Below, one piece after another: positions 1 to 12,100 of a DNA stretch of 64,000 nucleotides. The notes beneath the pieces are model-generated. The model saw only the letters and a list, made by a program, of their open reading frames with translations. It was not told the origin of the DNA and did not search any database. Every line of letters starts with the position of its first letter. Position 1 is the first letter of the stretch. Position numbers and translations under genes: made by a program. The DNA comes from Caprimulgus europaeus (taxonomy: Eukaryota; Chordata; Aves; Caprimulgiformes; Caprimulgidae). The stretch lies in contig OU015551.1 of NCBI GenBank assembly GCA_907165065.1, forward strand, positions 2,046,001-2,110,000. Reading direction: 5' to 3'.

Positions 1-560
1 CAGTTTTTTTCCTATCTCAGCCACGAACTCACTGAACAAACAGGAACAAACATTTTCTCCTCTGATACCTCTAGTTCTGTCTGTAGTTCCCAAGCATACA
101 GGGCGAGCTAATGGGATTGAAAGAGAAAATACCTCAGTGCATAAGCAGTTGGCATGGCTGGAGGCTGCAGTCAGAGCAAGGAAAGGGAAACCTCTTGGTT
201 TTCATCAGACCTTGGTTCTCCCAGCACTTCAACAGGCTGCACTGAGAGGGTAATTTAGGCCTCATACCTGAATGCTCCCCAGGAACTGTTGTCTTCAGAT
301 CAAGTCCACCTCCCATTAAGGTTTTAGATAAGGGCTGTGCCCTGGCCTGGGCTGTAGCTGTTTATTTTACCTCTGTGTGAGCTACTGTGTGGCTTTCCAA
401 TAGCAGAAGATGGTGAGAGATAAGCTTTTCTCTTCACTGTATCTCAGGGCTCTGATCTTCTGCTTCCCCCCAACACCATTTCCCCAGCCTTCACCACCCT
501 CTGCAACAGTGCAGACCACAGTTCCCCCCAGCACTGGTAATCCACTGCATCTGGGGGTAG
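1..560. other. Presumed last ZAP70 intron, no feature seen
   Basis: Ordinary sequence. No segment resembling the final ZAP70 exon was found on the minus strand here. Confidence 0.5.
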
Positions 561-985
561 GGGTTAGACCAGTACAACTCTTAGTAGGTGGGTTTAGACC
601 AGTACAACTCTTAGTAGGTGGGTTTAGACCAGTACAACTCTTAGTAGGTGGGTTTAGACCAGTACAACTCTTAATAGGTGGGTTTAGACCAGTACAACTC
701 TTAATAGGTGGGTTTAGACCAGTACAACTCTTAATAGGTGGGTTTAGACCAGTACAACTCTTAATAGGTGGGCTTAGACCAGTACAACTCTTAATAGGTG
801 GGTTTAGACCAGTACAACTCTTAATAGGTGGGTTTAGACCAGTACAACTCTTAATAGGTGGGTTTAGACCAGTACAACTCTTAGTAGGTGGGTTTAGACC
901 AGTACAACTCTTAGTAGGTGGGTTTAGACCACTACAACTCTTAGTAGGTGGGTTTAGACCACTACAACTCTTAGTAGGTGGGTTT
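561..985. repeat. 30-base minisatellite, 14 copies
   Basis: Fourteen head-to-tail copies of a 30-base unit (core AGACCAGTACAACTC then TTAGTAGGTGGG). Copies 1-3 have TTAGTA, 4-10 TTAATA, and 11-14 TTAGTA again; the last two also have ACTACAACTC. Because 30 is a multiple of three, a reading frame stays open across the array, but nothing supports a gene. It lies downstream of the last visible ZAP70 exon, within the presumed terminal intron. Confidence 0.97.
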
Positions 986-2084
986 CCACAGTGGATGTAG
1001 CTGAGCAGCTCTATGTGCCATCAGCTGCAAGAAACCTCCAGCTCTGCAGTGAAGCCAGCCCAAGGGTGACCAGGTTGGTGACTCTGCAAGGTTATGAAGA
1101 GCATCAAGGAGGGAAACCTTGGCTTAGTGGAGGGAAATTACAATTATTTTCTTGTCAGTTTGAAGCAGTTGCAAACATTTCAATAATCTGAGGAATAGGT
1201 ATGTTAAAAAATATAGAATAGTTTATTTACAGGGTGACCAAATTTTCAGGCTTGAAAAACACAATTCTCATTTCAGTAGCACAGAAGGGCCAAATGGGAT
1301 CCAAGAGGTCAACAATTGGTTCCTGGGAGTTTCAGGAGCCATAACCAGCTTGGAGGGCTGCACAGTGGAGGGGACATGTACACTGTGCTCTGTGCTGAAG
1401 CATGTGGCAGTGGCCTGGGGTGTCAAGGTGCACAGAGGACAAACCAGTGCCACTGTGCAACTCTGCCCCACTGCTCCTCCCCGTCTCTCCTGGGAATGAG
1501 CAGCACACCAGCTGCTTCTTGCCTTAAACTGAGGAGAAGGGGACTTGGTGGCTCTCTGTGCTGTGTCCCACCCCATGCAGATCTCACCAGATGTGTACTG
1601 TGAAATAATTGGGTTTTTGAAGGGATCTGAAAAGATCTGGGTGTGCTGGAGCCAACACAGTTCATCCTTAGTGAGTCTGGGAGGCATTAAGCTCTGAGGT
1701 CCTGGGATAGGTTTGGAAGTGGGGAAGAAAGACCTACAATACTGTCCCTACTGTGCTGTGCTGGGCCAGGCTGGAGGTGTAGATCATGCCTGGCTGTTTG
1801 GAGACACGAGGCACAGCTGAGTGCCCTTGTCTGCTCTGACAGCATCGTCCCCCAGGTTCTTCGTTCTGGAACTACTTGAGAAACCAAACTGGCATTTGAG
1901 AGATTAAAGCAAAAATTCACAAAGAGCCTTTCCAGGTCCTGTGCAGGAAGGGAGCAGAGAGGGGAAACTCAGGGAAGAGTTGCTTTTGACTTGTCCTCTG
2001 CCTCTGACCCGTTTTCTGTCCTGGTAGCGATGCTGTAGTAGTAGGAGCGGATTGTGTGTTCCACAGACACAAATCCTGGACGCT
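986..2084. other. Presumed last ZAP70 intron, no feature seen
   Basis: Unique-looking sequence between the minisatellite and the CR1. Overlapping short frames at 1268-1687 on both strands show no recognisable protein. Confidence 0.5.
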
Positions 2085-2701
2085 CTTCTGATCTGCAAGG
2101 GCAGAAAAGGATAAATAGAAGGGCTGTGGTCAGTAGGTCCAGAGAGGTTCTCCTCCCCCTCTACTCTGCCCTGGTGAGGCCACAGCTGGAATATTGTGTC
2201 CAGTTCTGGGCCCCACAGTTCAAGAAGGACAGGGAACTGCTGGAGAGAGTCCAGCACAGAGCCACCAAGGTGATGGAGGGAGTGGAGCATCTCCCTGATG
2301 AGGAAAGGCTGAGGGAGCTGGGGCTCCTGAGCTTGGAGAAGAGGAGGCTGAGGGGGGACCTGATTAATGTTTATAAATATTTGAAGGGTGAGTGTCAGGA
2401 GGATGGGGCCAGGCTCTTCTCAGTGGTGTCCAATGATAGGACAAGGGGCAATGGGTGTGAGCTGGAACACAGGAGGTTCTGCTTAAACTTCAGAAGAAAC
2501 TTCTTTGCTGTGAGGGTGCCAGAGCCCTGGGACAGGCTGCCCAGGGAGGGTGTGGAGTCTCCTTCTCTGGAGACATTCAAGACCCTCCTGGACACCTTCC
2601 TGTGTGATCTCATCCAGGTGTTCCTGCTCCAGCAGGGGGATTGGACTGGATGAGCTTTCGAGGTCCCTTCCAACCCCTGACACTCTGTGATTCTGTGATT
2701 C
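2085..2701 (+). mobile_element. CR1 LINE, 5'-truncated, with reverse-transcriptase C-terminal coding
   Basis: A sense-strand CR1 3' part. An open frame of about 170 codons encodes the C-terminal CR1 ORF2 segment ([47 protein letters not shown]). It ends with the CR1 3' terminal repeats GATTCTGTGATTC. The left boundary is approximate. It belongs with the copy at 14348-14777 (GAGAAGGAGACTCCACACC form). It lies in the presumed last ZAP70 intron, antisense to the gene. Confidence 0.93.
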
Positions 2702-3025
2702 AACAGAAGGGACAAAAGTGGCCTGATCAATGAGAGGATACCCAGCACAGAAGAACCTGGGGAAGAACAGCAGCCAGCTTGTGCCAGGGGTTAGGAGGAC
2801 ATCTGAGACCTTTCTGGGATGGAGAGGGGCAAAGGCACAGAGGCTCTGGCATCTTCCAGGATTGGCACAGGCAAATGGAGGGGTGTGATAGTCAAGAAAT
2901 AGGTGCATCACTCATCATAGCCTAGGGAATGAGACACCATTGGCTTTATGGTGGCACCATCCAGCTGGTGTGTGCTGTTCTGATGGACCTGGACCCAGCA
3001 AAGAGCTGAGCTGGTGAAACCTTAC

Positions 3026-3138
3026 CTGTAGGTCCAGCACTGCTGCATGAGGGCGTACATCTCTGCCGGGCAGTCTGTGGGACACTCCATGCGCTTCCCT
3101 TGTTCTATGAAGCTGTTGACCTCTGGGCCTTTCATTTT
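3026..3138 (-). CDS. ZAP70: ZAP70 exon: kinase C-lobe, penultimate coding exon
   Basis: A 113-base exon, residues 541-577 plus two bases: KMKGPEV, then [11 protein letters not shown] and [10 protein letters not shown]. Acceptor TCCTAG ends at 3139; donor GTAAGG starts at 3025. The phase leaves AG for the final exon, which should begin with the WEDRP segment. No such segment was seen on the minus strand between 1 and 3025. Confidence 0.93.
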
Positions 3139-6100
3139 CTAGGACAGGATCAAATGGGAATATGCTTTAATGTTTGTGGAGCTGGCATTAGGGTCAGAAG
3201 AGCAGGTTAGAGCTGGGCCTGGGGGAATGCTTTGGGTCCATGCACCACACACCCCATACAGACACCGTTTGCAACCCCATTGTCTCCCCATCCCAAGCCT
3301 GGGCAGAGCAGTGGCTGAGCAACTGATTTTTCAGGATCAAAGAGAAGAACTCCTTTGATTGAAACCCAAATGAATTTTTGTTTTCTGTTTCTTCTCCTTT
3401 AAATGAACCCAAAGTTGCAGGAACCAAACAATCTAATTTGTGACTTTTTATAAAGTGGAAGTGAGCCTTTCCCCTGTCCTCTCTGTTCAGCAGTGGGAAG
3501 AGCACCCACTCAAGGAACCAGAAACTGTAATTTTGGTGTGTGTCAGCCTGTTGTAGAGTGGGAGTAGACTGTGGCATCCATCCGTGATGGACCTGGCTCT
3601 GCCTCACCTTGTATGGTTTCTGCCCATAGCTGAAGGCTTCCCACATGGTCACACCGTAGCTCCACACATCACTCTTGCTGGAGAACTTGTGGTAGAGGAT
3701 GCACTCTGGGGCATACCATTTCAAGGGCCATTTTCCTGCTGTCCTGGCCTGTAGCAAAGCAAAGAGGAACATTTCCACCCTGAGACACAGGCTGCAATCC
3801 CACACTGCTGAAAAAATCCCCTTGCCCTGGGCTAGGAGCTCAAGGTCCCAAACCCTGGCCCAGGCCCTGCTATCTCACTGGCCCTGCTCAGCCCTCCCTG
3901 GGTGTGGGACACTGTCCCATGGTGACACCTTCCTCCTACACCCCAGCCCGGGGGCTCTGTGTGGTCATGCACTGATGGGAATATCAGCCCTGGCTCATTC
4001 ATCATCACCTTCTCTTCCCTGCTCTCTGCTCTGGCTCCTCTCCTGGCTCCTCTCCCTGGTCATCTCCCTGGTCATCTCCCTGGTCATCCTCTCCCTCTCT
4101 GCACTGCATCCCTCTTGCTGCCTCTGCATCCACCTGAATTTCTTCTTTGCTGCCCAGACCTTTGCAAAGCCACTTTCAATGTCACAGCAGTGAGGCCAGA
4201 CAGAGTGCCATGTGGTCACACAGCAGGGCTCCCAGGAAGAGCCCAGACCCCTTACCTGTGGGGGTCTCAGACCCCCAGACAGGTGGGCTCCTGCTCGACC
4301 ACAGAACCCCAGACTGGTTGGGGTTGGAAGGGAGCTCAGGAGATCATCCAGTCCAACCCCCCTGCCAGAGCAGGGTCCCTACACCAGGTTGCACAGGAAA
4401 GTGTCCAGGTGGGTTTGAACATCTCCAGAGATGGAGACTCCACACCCCCTCTGGGCAGCCTGGCCCAGGGCTCCGGCACCCTCACAGGGAAGAAGTTTTT
4501 CCTTAGGTTTGTCTGGAACTTTTGATGTTCCAGATCCTTCACTGTGCTTACACTTACCTTGTAGTAGCTGTCATCAGCACTGAGAGCCTTGGAGAGTCCA
4601 AAGTCACTGATCTTGGCATAATGCTGGTTGACCAGCAGGACATTTCTGGCTGCTAGGTCTCTGTGGACAAAGTTTTTTTCCTCCAAGTACTTCATCCCCA
4701 TGGATACTTGGTGCATCAGCTCCACAATATTGCTGACTGTAATCTCATCTCTGGAGAAGATGAAAGGACAATGCCATTGATAATGTCCTTTCCATTATCA
4801 ACCCTCCTTGATAAAGGACCTGACATTCCTCTGTACACCACAGAACCCTCCAAGCTTTCTAGCTGCAAGGGAGAATGAACATGGACATCCCTGCTCCAGA
4901 AGCATCAGTCCCTACTACCTTATGTGAAAGACATCTCATTCTGCTGTTATCAGTTTCTCTGCACCTAAAAAGCCAGGCTCCCCTGACAGGAGAGAGTTTG
5001 ATGAGAAGTGGAGAAAAATCATGCAGCCACATTTTATTCAGTACTCACTTTTTGGAAGCCAAGAACTTGTTGAGTGGCCCTCCAGAAGCCATCTCCATCA
5101 CGAGCATCAGGGACTCTGCCTCACAGACCCCAATCATGCGGACAATGTAGGGGTTGTCCAGCTGATGCATGATCTGGGCTTCCTTCATCATTTCATCCTT
5201 CACTGTTTTCTCATTGTTGCTCTTCAGCACCTTTATGGCCACATCGATCTGCTTCCTGCACAGGGTGCAAGAGGAACACACATGGGATGAACTACACAGC
5301 AGCTGGACTCATGGTTCATGGTCAGGAATGCAAACCACTTCTCCTGTGGGATTGTTTGATCTCTCAACAGCAATCTCAGTAGCCTTTTTTGGCAGAGTCC
5401 TGCCAAAGATCTGCTAGAAGGCTGAAGAGAAAAGCATCATCTCACCCTTGTAAGTGTAGGCCAGTATTTGCTATCTGTAGATCTGAAGGTGCCATATTTC
5501 AAGGGGGAAACTCAGGCACAAAGTAGGCAAAGGCCATCTTTGTGGAGTCACAGACAACCAGTGACAGAGCCAAGGACCACACATCTCCTCAGTCTCACTC
5601 CTTTGCCCTGACATGGACTAAGATGACCTCAGAAGCATGGACTTGCTCCTCTGAGCCCAGCAGTCTGATGCCTGGGAGTGTGCAGTGCAGGTTATACTCT
5701 CAGGACAACAAGGCTGTCGCTGAAAGTCCACAGAAAGTCATCACTGACCTTCCAGAGTATCTCTACTATCTCCACCCCATTATCATTGCAGGGTCCATCT
5801 AGCTAGAAAGGAGAGCTGAGGACACCTCTGAGCTCAGGGTGGAGCACCCTCCTCCTGCTTCCTCAGCACCCTTCAGGGCAGCACTCACTTTCTCATTTTG
5901 TAGACTCCTTTCTTGACACAGCCAAAGTTTCCTGCCCCCAGTTCCACTTCATCAATCATCAGGTGGTCCCTCTTCAGGAAAAGCTTCTTATTCTTCAGTT
6001 CCTCAGGGTCACTGTATGGGCTCTCGTAGACACTGGTGTCCATGGGTAGCAGACGTGACTTTCCTGCACCTTCCCGAGAGATACAGCTTCTTAGGGCTGG

Positions 6101-9100
6101 AAACAGCATTTCCTTCCCCACCTCTCCCTCCCTCACCACTTGGGAAGGTTTTCTCTAGTCTCTTGGCCAAATTCTCCTTCAAGCTTTAGCATGCAAGCCT
6201 CACTCCTGGGCATCTCCCTTCCTTTCACAACCTGGGTACAGCTGCTGAAGGAGCCAGGATGGGTGAGATGTTTGAGTATTCCTGCTCCACACAGCAGAGC
6301 TAGGCATGTGGGAGGCTTCACCCCACTGAAATGTGACTGAATACACAGAGTCCTTCATAGGCAGGATGGAAATGGGGATGGGACAGGGCTTGAGTTACTG
6401 GGTATGATGGGAGTGGGACAGGGTTTGAGTTACTGGGTATGATGGGAGTGGGACAGGGTTTGAGTTACTGGGTCTGATGGGAGTGGGACAGGGCTTGAGT
6501 TACTGGGTATGATGGGGATGGGACAGGGTCTGAGTTACTGGGTATGATGGGGATGGGACAGGGTTTGAGTTACTGGGTATGATGGGAGTGGGACAGGGTT
6601 TGAGTTACTGGGTATGATGGGAATGGGACAGGGTTTGAGTTACTGGGTGTGATGGGAATGGGACAGGGTTTGAGTTACTGGGTATGATGGGGATGGGACA
6701 GGGCCTGAGTTACTGGGTATGATGGGGAATGGGACAGGGTTTGAGTTACTGGGTATGATGGGGAATGGGACAGGGTTTGAGTTATTTGGTACAATGGGGA
6801 ATGGGACAGGGCTTGAGTTACTGGGTATGATGGGAATAGGACAGGGCTTGAGTTACTGGGTATGATGGGGAATGGGACAGGGTTTGAGTTACTGGGTATG
6901 ATGGGAATGGGACAGGGTTTGAGTTACTGGGTATGATGGGGATGGGACAGGGTTTGAGTTACTGGGTGCTGGCTGTGGGCAAACAGTTTTGCAATATTCT
7001 TGTCTCAGGACCCTGAAATGAGTGGGATGCTCCTGGGTGCCTTTGTAAGAAGCCCTTTGACCAGAAGGTGATAGAACTGTGTCAGGGAACCCCCATGGTT
7101 CCTGTGGCATCCCCAGGTCCTGTTACCTCCTGTTAGGAGGAGAGGGCTTTCAAAGATGCTTACCTACAGGCTCTGGTGTGTATCCATCTGCATTGAGAGT
7201 CCCAAGGTTTTTCTGGAAAAGAAATGAGGTTAAAGTGGATGAAGCAGCCAGCGGAAACTGCTTCAGTTTGAAATGGGAGAGGAAAGGGACAGGGAACCCC
7301 TGCAGCCCACAGAGCTCCAGCTGGTGACTCCCTCTAAGAGGTTCTGAGGTGAGCACAAGAGATTGGAGTGGTATCGAGCTGATTTTTCCAGTCCCAGCTG
7401 GCAGGGACCCCCCCTGCAGAGCACAGCAGGGAGCAGATCCTGGGGGGATTCAGTGCCATGGGGTGAATGCAGCATCACCCTCCAGTAACCCAGCCCACAG
7501 GCTGTGCAGGGCGAGGTGCTGAGGGCTGGGTGTTCAGCCAGGCACTGAAGGACACGCACACAGGGCTGCAGTTTGCTCTCTGCCTCCTCTGCTTTCCCCA
7601 TCCCAAAGTGACAAGTCTCCTGCAGCAGCAGGGATCATCTCAGCCAAGCCTCTGCAGTTTGTTTTGAGACAGAGACTGAAGGGAAGCCTGGAGGCAGCTC
7701 AGCTTGCAGCCACCTCACCTACCTACCTACCCAGAGAGTGGTCCCCACGAGCACACAGGGACACCTTAAACAGCCCCTGTCCCAAAAGCTGTGACAGAGT
7801 GGTACAGCACACATCTGCCCAGCACAGCTTCGAATGCTTGCAGCAGAGTCATCGTGACATGGGAGCCCACCACAGATTGTGAAAGCTCTCTGAGAAGATG
7901 GGTGAATGCTCAGGCCTTGATTTAGCCTCAGCTGGGCTCTGGGCTGGGCTGCTCACAGAGTTTAACCGAGCTGGTTTCACCACTGCCGGCACTCAGCGCG
8001 GTGACTGAGCACAGAGGAACCCTGAGGGCAGGGACACAGAGGGAGCACAAAGACCTGGCTGGGGGCCAGCAGCAAGGCTGAGCATTCCCAGAATCCAACC
8101 ACGTCTTCTTCACTCCTGCCTGGCAAGGAGGGCAGGGGGGAGAGGGCTCCCTGAGGACAGGCCCACATGGTGCAAGGAGCACAGTATGAATGGAAACCAT
8201 TTTCAGCTCTGATGGTAGCTGTGCCCAGTTATTCCTTGTCCCCATCCAAGCTGGAAAGGGGACAACATTGCAGCTGGGCTGAATATATTCCATTTGATTT
8301 ATGGCCTTTTAGAGAAGAACAGAGTTTGATCAGCAAGTTTGAAATGCAGTTAAAGCATGAAACCACTGAGGTACCAATAAAACAGACCCTCCCCAGAACT
8401 TACACTCATGGAGGGGTGGGTTGGTAGAATCGGTGCTGCAGAGGCTGTGAATCAGGAGAGAGAAGGTGTTATTAAAGGTCTGTTTATGCCCCAAGCAGGA
8501 TCAGAGCATCCTTGAAGGACTGTGTGGATGCCTGGGTCTGACCCCTCCCTCCCCACCTGCCCAAGGACAGTTTCCACAGCCTTATCCAAACCAGGTGTGG
8601 AAATGTGCCTGGACGGGGACGTTATTCCCTGAGCAGCCCTCAGGGGAGATGCTGGAACACCCTACAGTCTCCACTGGTCCCAGGTAGGGACTGGCTGAGC
8701 TGAAGCCCAGAGCTCCCTGCCCAGGAGAGCGAGGGTCCCGTGGGCAGGCTCTGAAGTGGCATTTGTGATACCATGGGCCAGGACAATGTGACCCATGGTT
8801 TTGAATGTTTAGCTCAAGAGACCCACCAGGAGCCAGACTTGCAGGACATGATGTTTCCTGCTGCCTAAAAGCAGCTCATTTCTCAGAAGCCATCTGTTTG
8901 GCACCAGAACTCCCTGATCCCTTTGGGAGCATCGATTCCCCCATCTGCTCCTGTCTTTGGGCCACCCTTGGCCAGGCCTGAAAAGTGGCCACTGTCACCA
9001 GACAATGACATGAGCCTTGCCCAGTTTGCCAGAGAAGCAGAGACCTCACTGTTCCCTCACTGCCAGGGTCTGAGCAAGGTTGGACACAGTAAAGGAAACT

Positions 9101-12100
9101 TGGGTTGGTGCTGCTCAAACTCGCTCTACTCAGGGGTAAACTGAGGCCAGGAATGGCACTGAGAGACATCAGCTCACCTGGCATGTTGGGGTTGGGGCAG
9201 GTTTCCCTCAGGTAGAAAATCAGCCCATCTGGTTTGAGTTTTAGGTATTCCACCAACTGGGAAAGGAATTGGAGAAAAAGATTTTATTGCAAGGGGAAAA
9301 TAATCTCTTTTTTTTTTGGTTTATTTTTTTCCAGGCAACTTGTGTGGCTCATGGCAACAATTTCCCTCAGACTGACAGCAGACAGGGACTCGACTATTTC
9401 TTTCTCTCCTCTCTTATCCATGTACTCAGGGATCTACTAGAGCAAGTGTTTGCATACCTGGGTATCTGCCAGAGCTGGGAAGAATTTGGGAAGTTAGATA
9501 AGAACCAAGGAAAGACAAAAAGCCAATCTCCAGCAGGAGAGCTGGGTAGGGCACCTGCAGTGTAATGTTAGTGTTGTCCCAGCCAGAAAGGTTTTGTGTT
9601 TGATCAAGTGTTACAGAAACCTTTTGCTATCCCAGAGGAAGCCCAGGGTAGCTCTGTGAATCCCAGTTTCTCACTGCAGAAACCACCAGTTCAAGCCCAG
9701 TGAGGACTTGACTCTGGCTGGACATGACCAGCCCAGCCCAGCCCATGGCCACCAGACTGCAGGGAGGACAAGGCTTTCTCTTCCCCTCCAGTCTAGCTCA
9801 GATTTCAGCTACAATTTGGAGCCTGGCACAGTTCTGTTGCCATAAAAATGCCCCAAAGTCTTTGTTTTCAATCAAATTCAGAGTGAAAACAGTCCTGTGA
9901 ATTTGAAAAATTGAGCAAAACAGAGCTCCCACCCCCCAGACCGCCCTGCCCAGGGGGAAGCGCTGGTACCCATCCCCTGCAGCAGACCTGAGGTGTGTGC
10001 CATGGGGCAGAGCTGGGCTCCAAGGGGGTTTGTGACTCCCCAGCAGTGCCAAGAGCTGCTGGGCCATGTGCCACATTCCCTAAAAACCCTGCCCCACCTT
10101 TGTGAGGACTGCTGGGGGATTTACAGCCATCGCTGCTTCCCAAAGCCCCTGGCTCTCAGGGGGGACAGGATGTGTCTCCTGGCATTTGGATCTTCAGTCC
10201 TGTACAGACTTTGGCAGCTGTCTCAAAGCCTCCTGCCCTCCCCTACTCTTTGCACAGAAATCAGTCACTTGGAAAATCAAGTGACAATCTGCAGGCAGTG
10301 GGGTCCAGGAGCAGCATGGGGCACGTGCAGGAGGGACAGCCTGGGATGAGCAATGTCATCGGGGCTCGCTGCGGGCACAGGGCTGAGGTGCACGCTGGGG
10401 CTGGGTGTGTGATATCTGCTGATGCTTGCTGCTGGGGGTGGATTAATTAAGTAGAATTAACAGAACTATCATCTCAAATGTCCTGGCTTCAAGGTAGGAA
10501 TGAAAAGGACTGGTCTTGTTTCCTTGGAGAGGCAGCACACTGGTGTAGGGCATGACGGCAGTGGTAACGCCAGCGCTGTTTCAGAGCTGCTGTGGTATCC
10601 CAGACTTGGATCTATTTGGTGAGGAGTGCACAGAAATGAATGCAGTGAGGTGAGCTGACCCAGGGGATGGAGGGGTTTTCTGGAAGGAGCTGCAACCACC
10701 CAGGTACAGTCTTAAAGCATTTAAAAGCTCCACGTGAGGCCTTTACTGTCCTTCACAGAATCCCAGACTGGTGGGGTTGGAAGGGACCTCAGGAGATCAT
10801 CCAGCCCAACCCCCCTGCCAAAGCAGGGTCCCTACACCAGGTTGCACAGGAAAGTGTCCAGGTGGGTTTGAACATCTCCAGAGATGGAGACTCCACACCC
10901 TCTCTGGGCAGCCTGGCCCAGGGCTCCGGCACCCTCACAGTGAAGTTTTTCCTTCAGTTTGTCTGGAACTTCTGGTGTCCCAGTTTGTGCCCATTGCCCC
11001 TTGTCCTGTCACTGGGCACCACCGACAAGAGCCTGGCCCCATCCATCTGGCTCCCACGTTGGTGTCCATGTCTGGAAGTTGTCCTTCAAGGCATGGACAA
11101 CTATAACAAGGGACAAGTGTCTGCTCTGTTAGGACCCCAGTGGCCAGCACCCCGCAGCACGGTACCTGCCAGAGCGTGTCGAACTTGGTCCCCTCGGGGA
11201 TGGAGTACTTGCCAGACTTGTCCTGGTCGATCCGGTAGTGGTACACAGTCTTGCCGTAGACGAGGGACAGGGCGTAGGCACTGTTCTCCTTCCTTTCCCT
11301 CAGCCTGGTAGGAAGGAGAACTATTAAAAGCCACTCTAGGTTTTGCCCTTCAAATTATCATGGTGGGTCACTAGGTGGGCAGTTGGTGAGGTGTCTCTGC
11401 ACCCCACTGTTGGCATTACCACCTTCCTGGCATCCCTTTGCAGAGGCTGAGGAGAGACCCTTCACCTTCAGTCTCTTGCTTCTCTCCTCCACCCTCTCCA
11501 GCTAATTCTTTCTATCCCCAGCTCATCCAGGAGATAATTAAATGAGGGACTATCTCACCTTGGCAGAGATGCAGAGCAAATGCTTTCTCCTGTATTTTAT
11601 TCCTAGAATCACAGGTTCCTTTGGGTGGGAAGAGACCTTAAAGCTCATCCAGTCCCAACCCCCCTGCCAGCAGCAGGGACACCTTCCACTAGACCAGGTT
11701 GCTCAAAGCCTCATCCAACCTGGCCGAGAACACTTCCAGGGAGGAGCAGCCACAGCTTCTCTGGACAACCTGGGACAGGGTCTCACCACCCTCACACCAA
11801 ACAATTTCTTCCTCAGCTCTCGTCTCCATCTCCCCTCTGCCACTTTCAAGCCATCACCCCTTGTTCTGTCACTCCCTGCCCTTGGCCAAAGTCCCTCCCC
11901 AGCCTTCCTGGAGCCCCTTCAGGTACTGGGAGGCCACTAGAAGGTCTCCCTGGAGCCTTCTCTTCTCCAGGAATTGGAGATGTATTGTAGGCAATGTATG
12001 CCCCACACATTGGCCATACACTGTCTACCTGTCAGTGTTAAATGTCTTCACCCACTGAACCTGTTATATAATCTGGTGCATTAACAAGCATCCTTGATGA

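Noticed and set aside
410..1000. 196-codon plus-strand frame with PVQLLVGGFR repeats
   Set aside because: It exists because the minisatellite period is 30 bases; no start context, splice support or known family.
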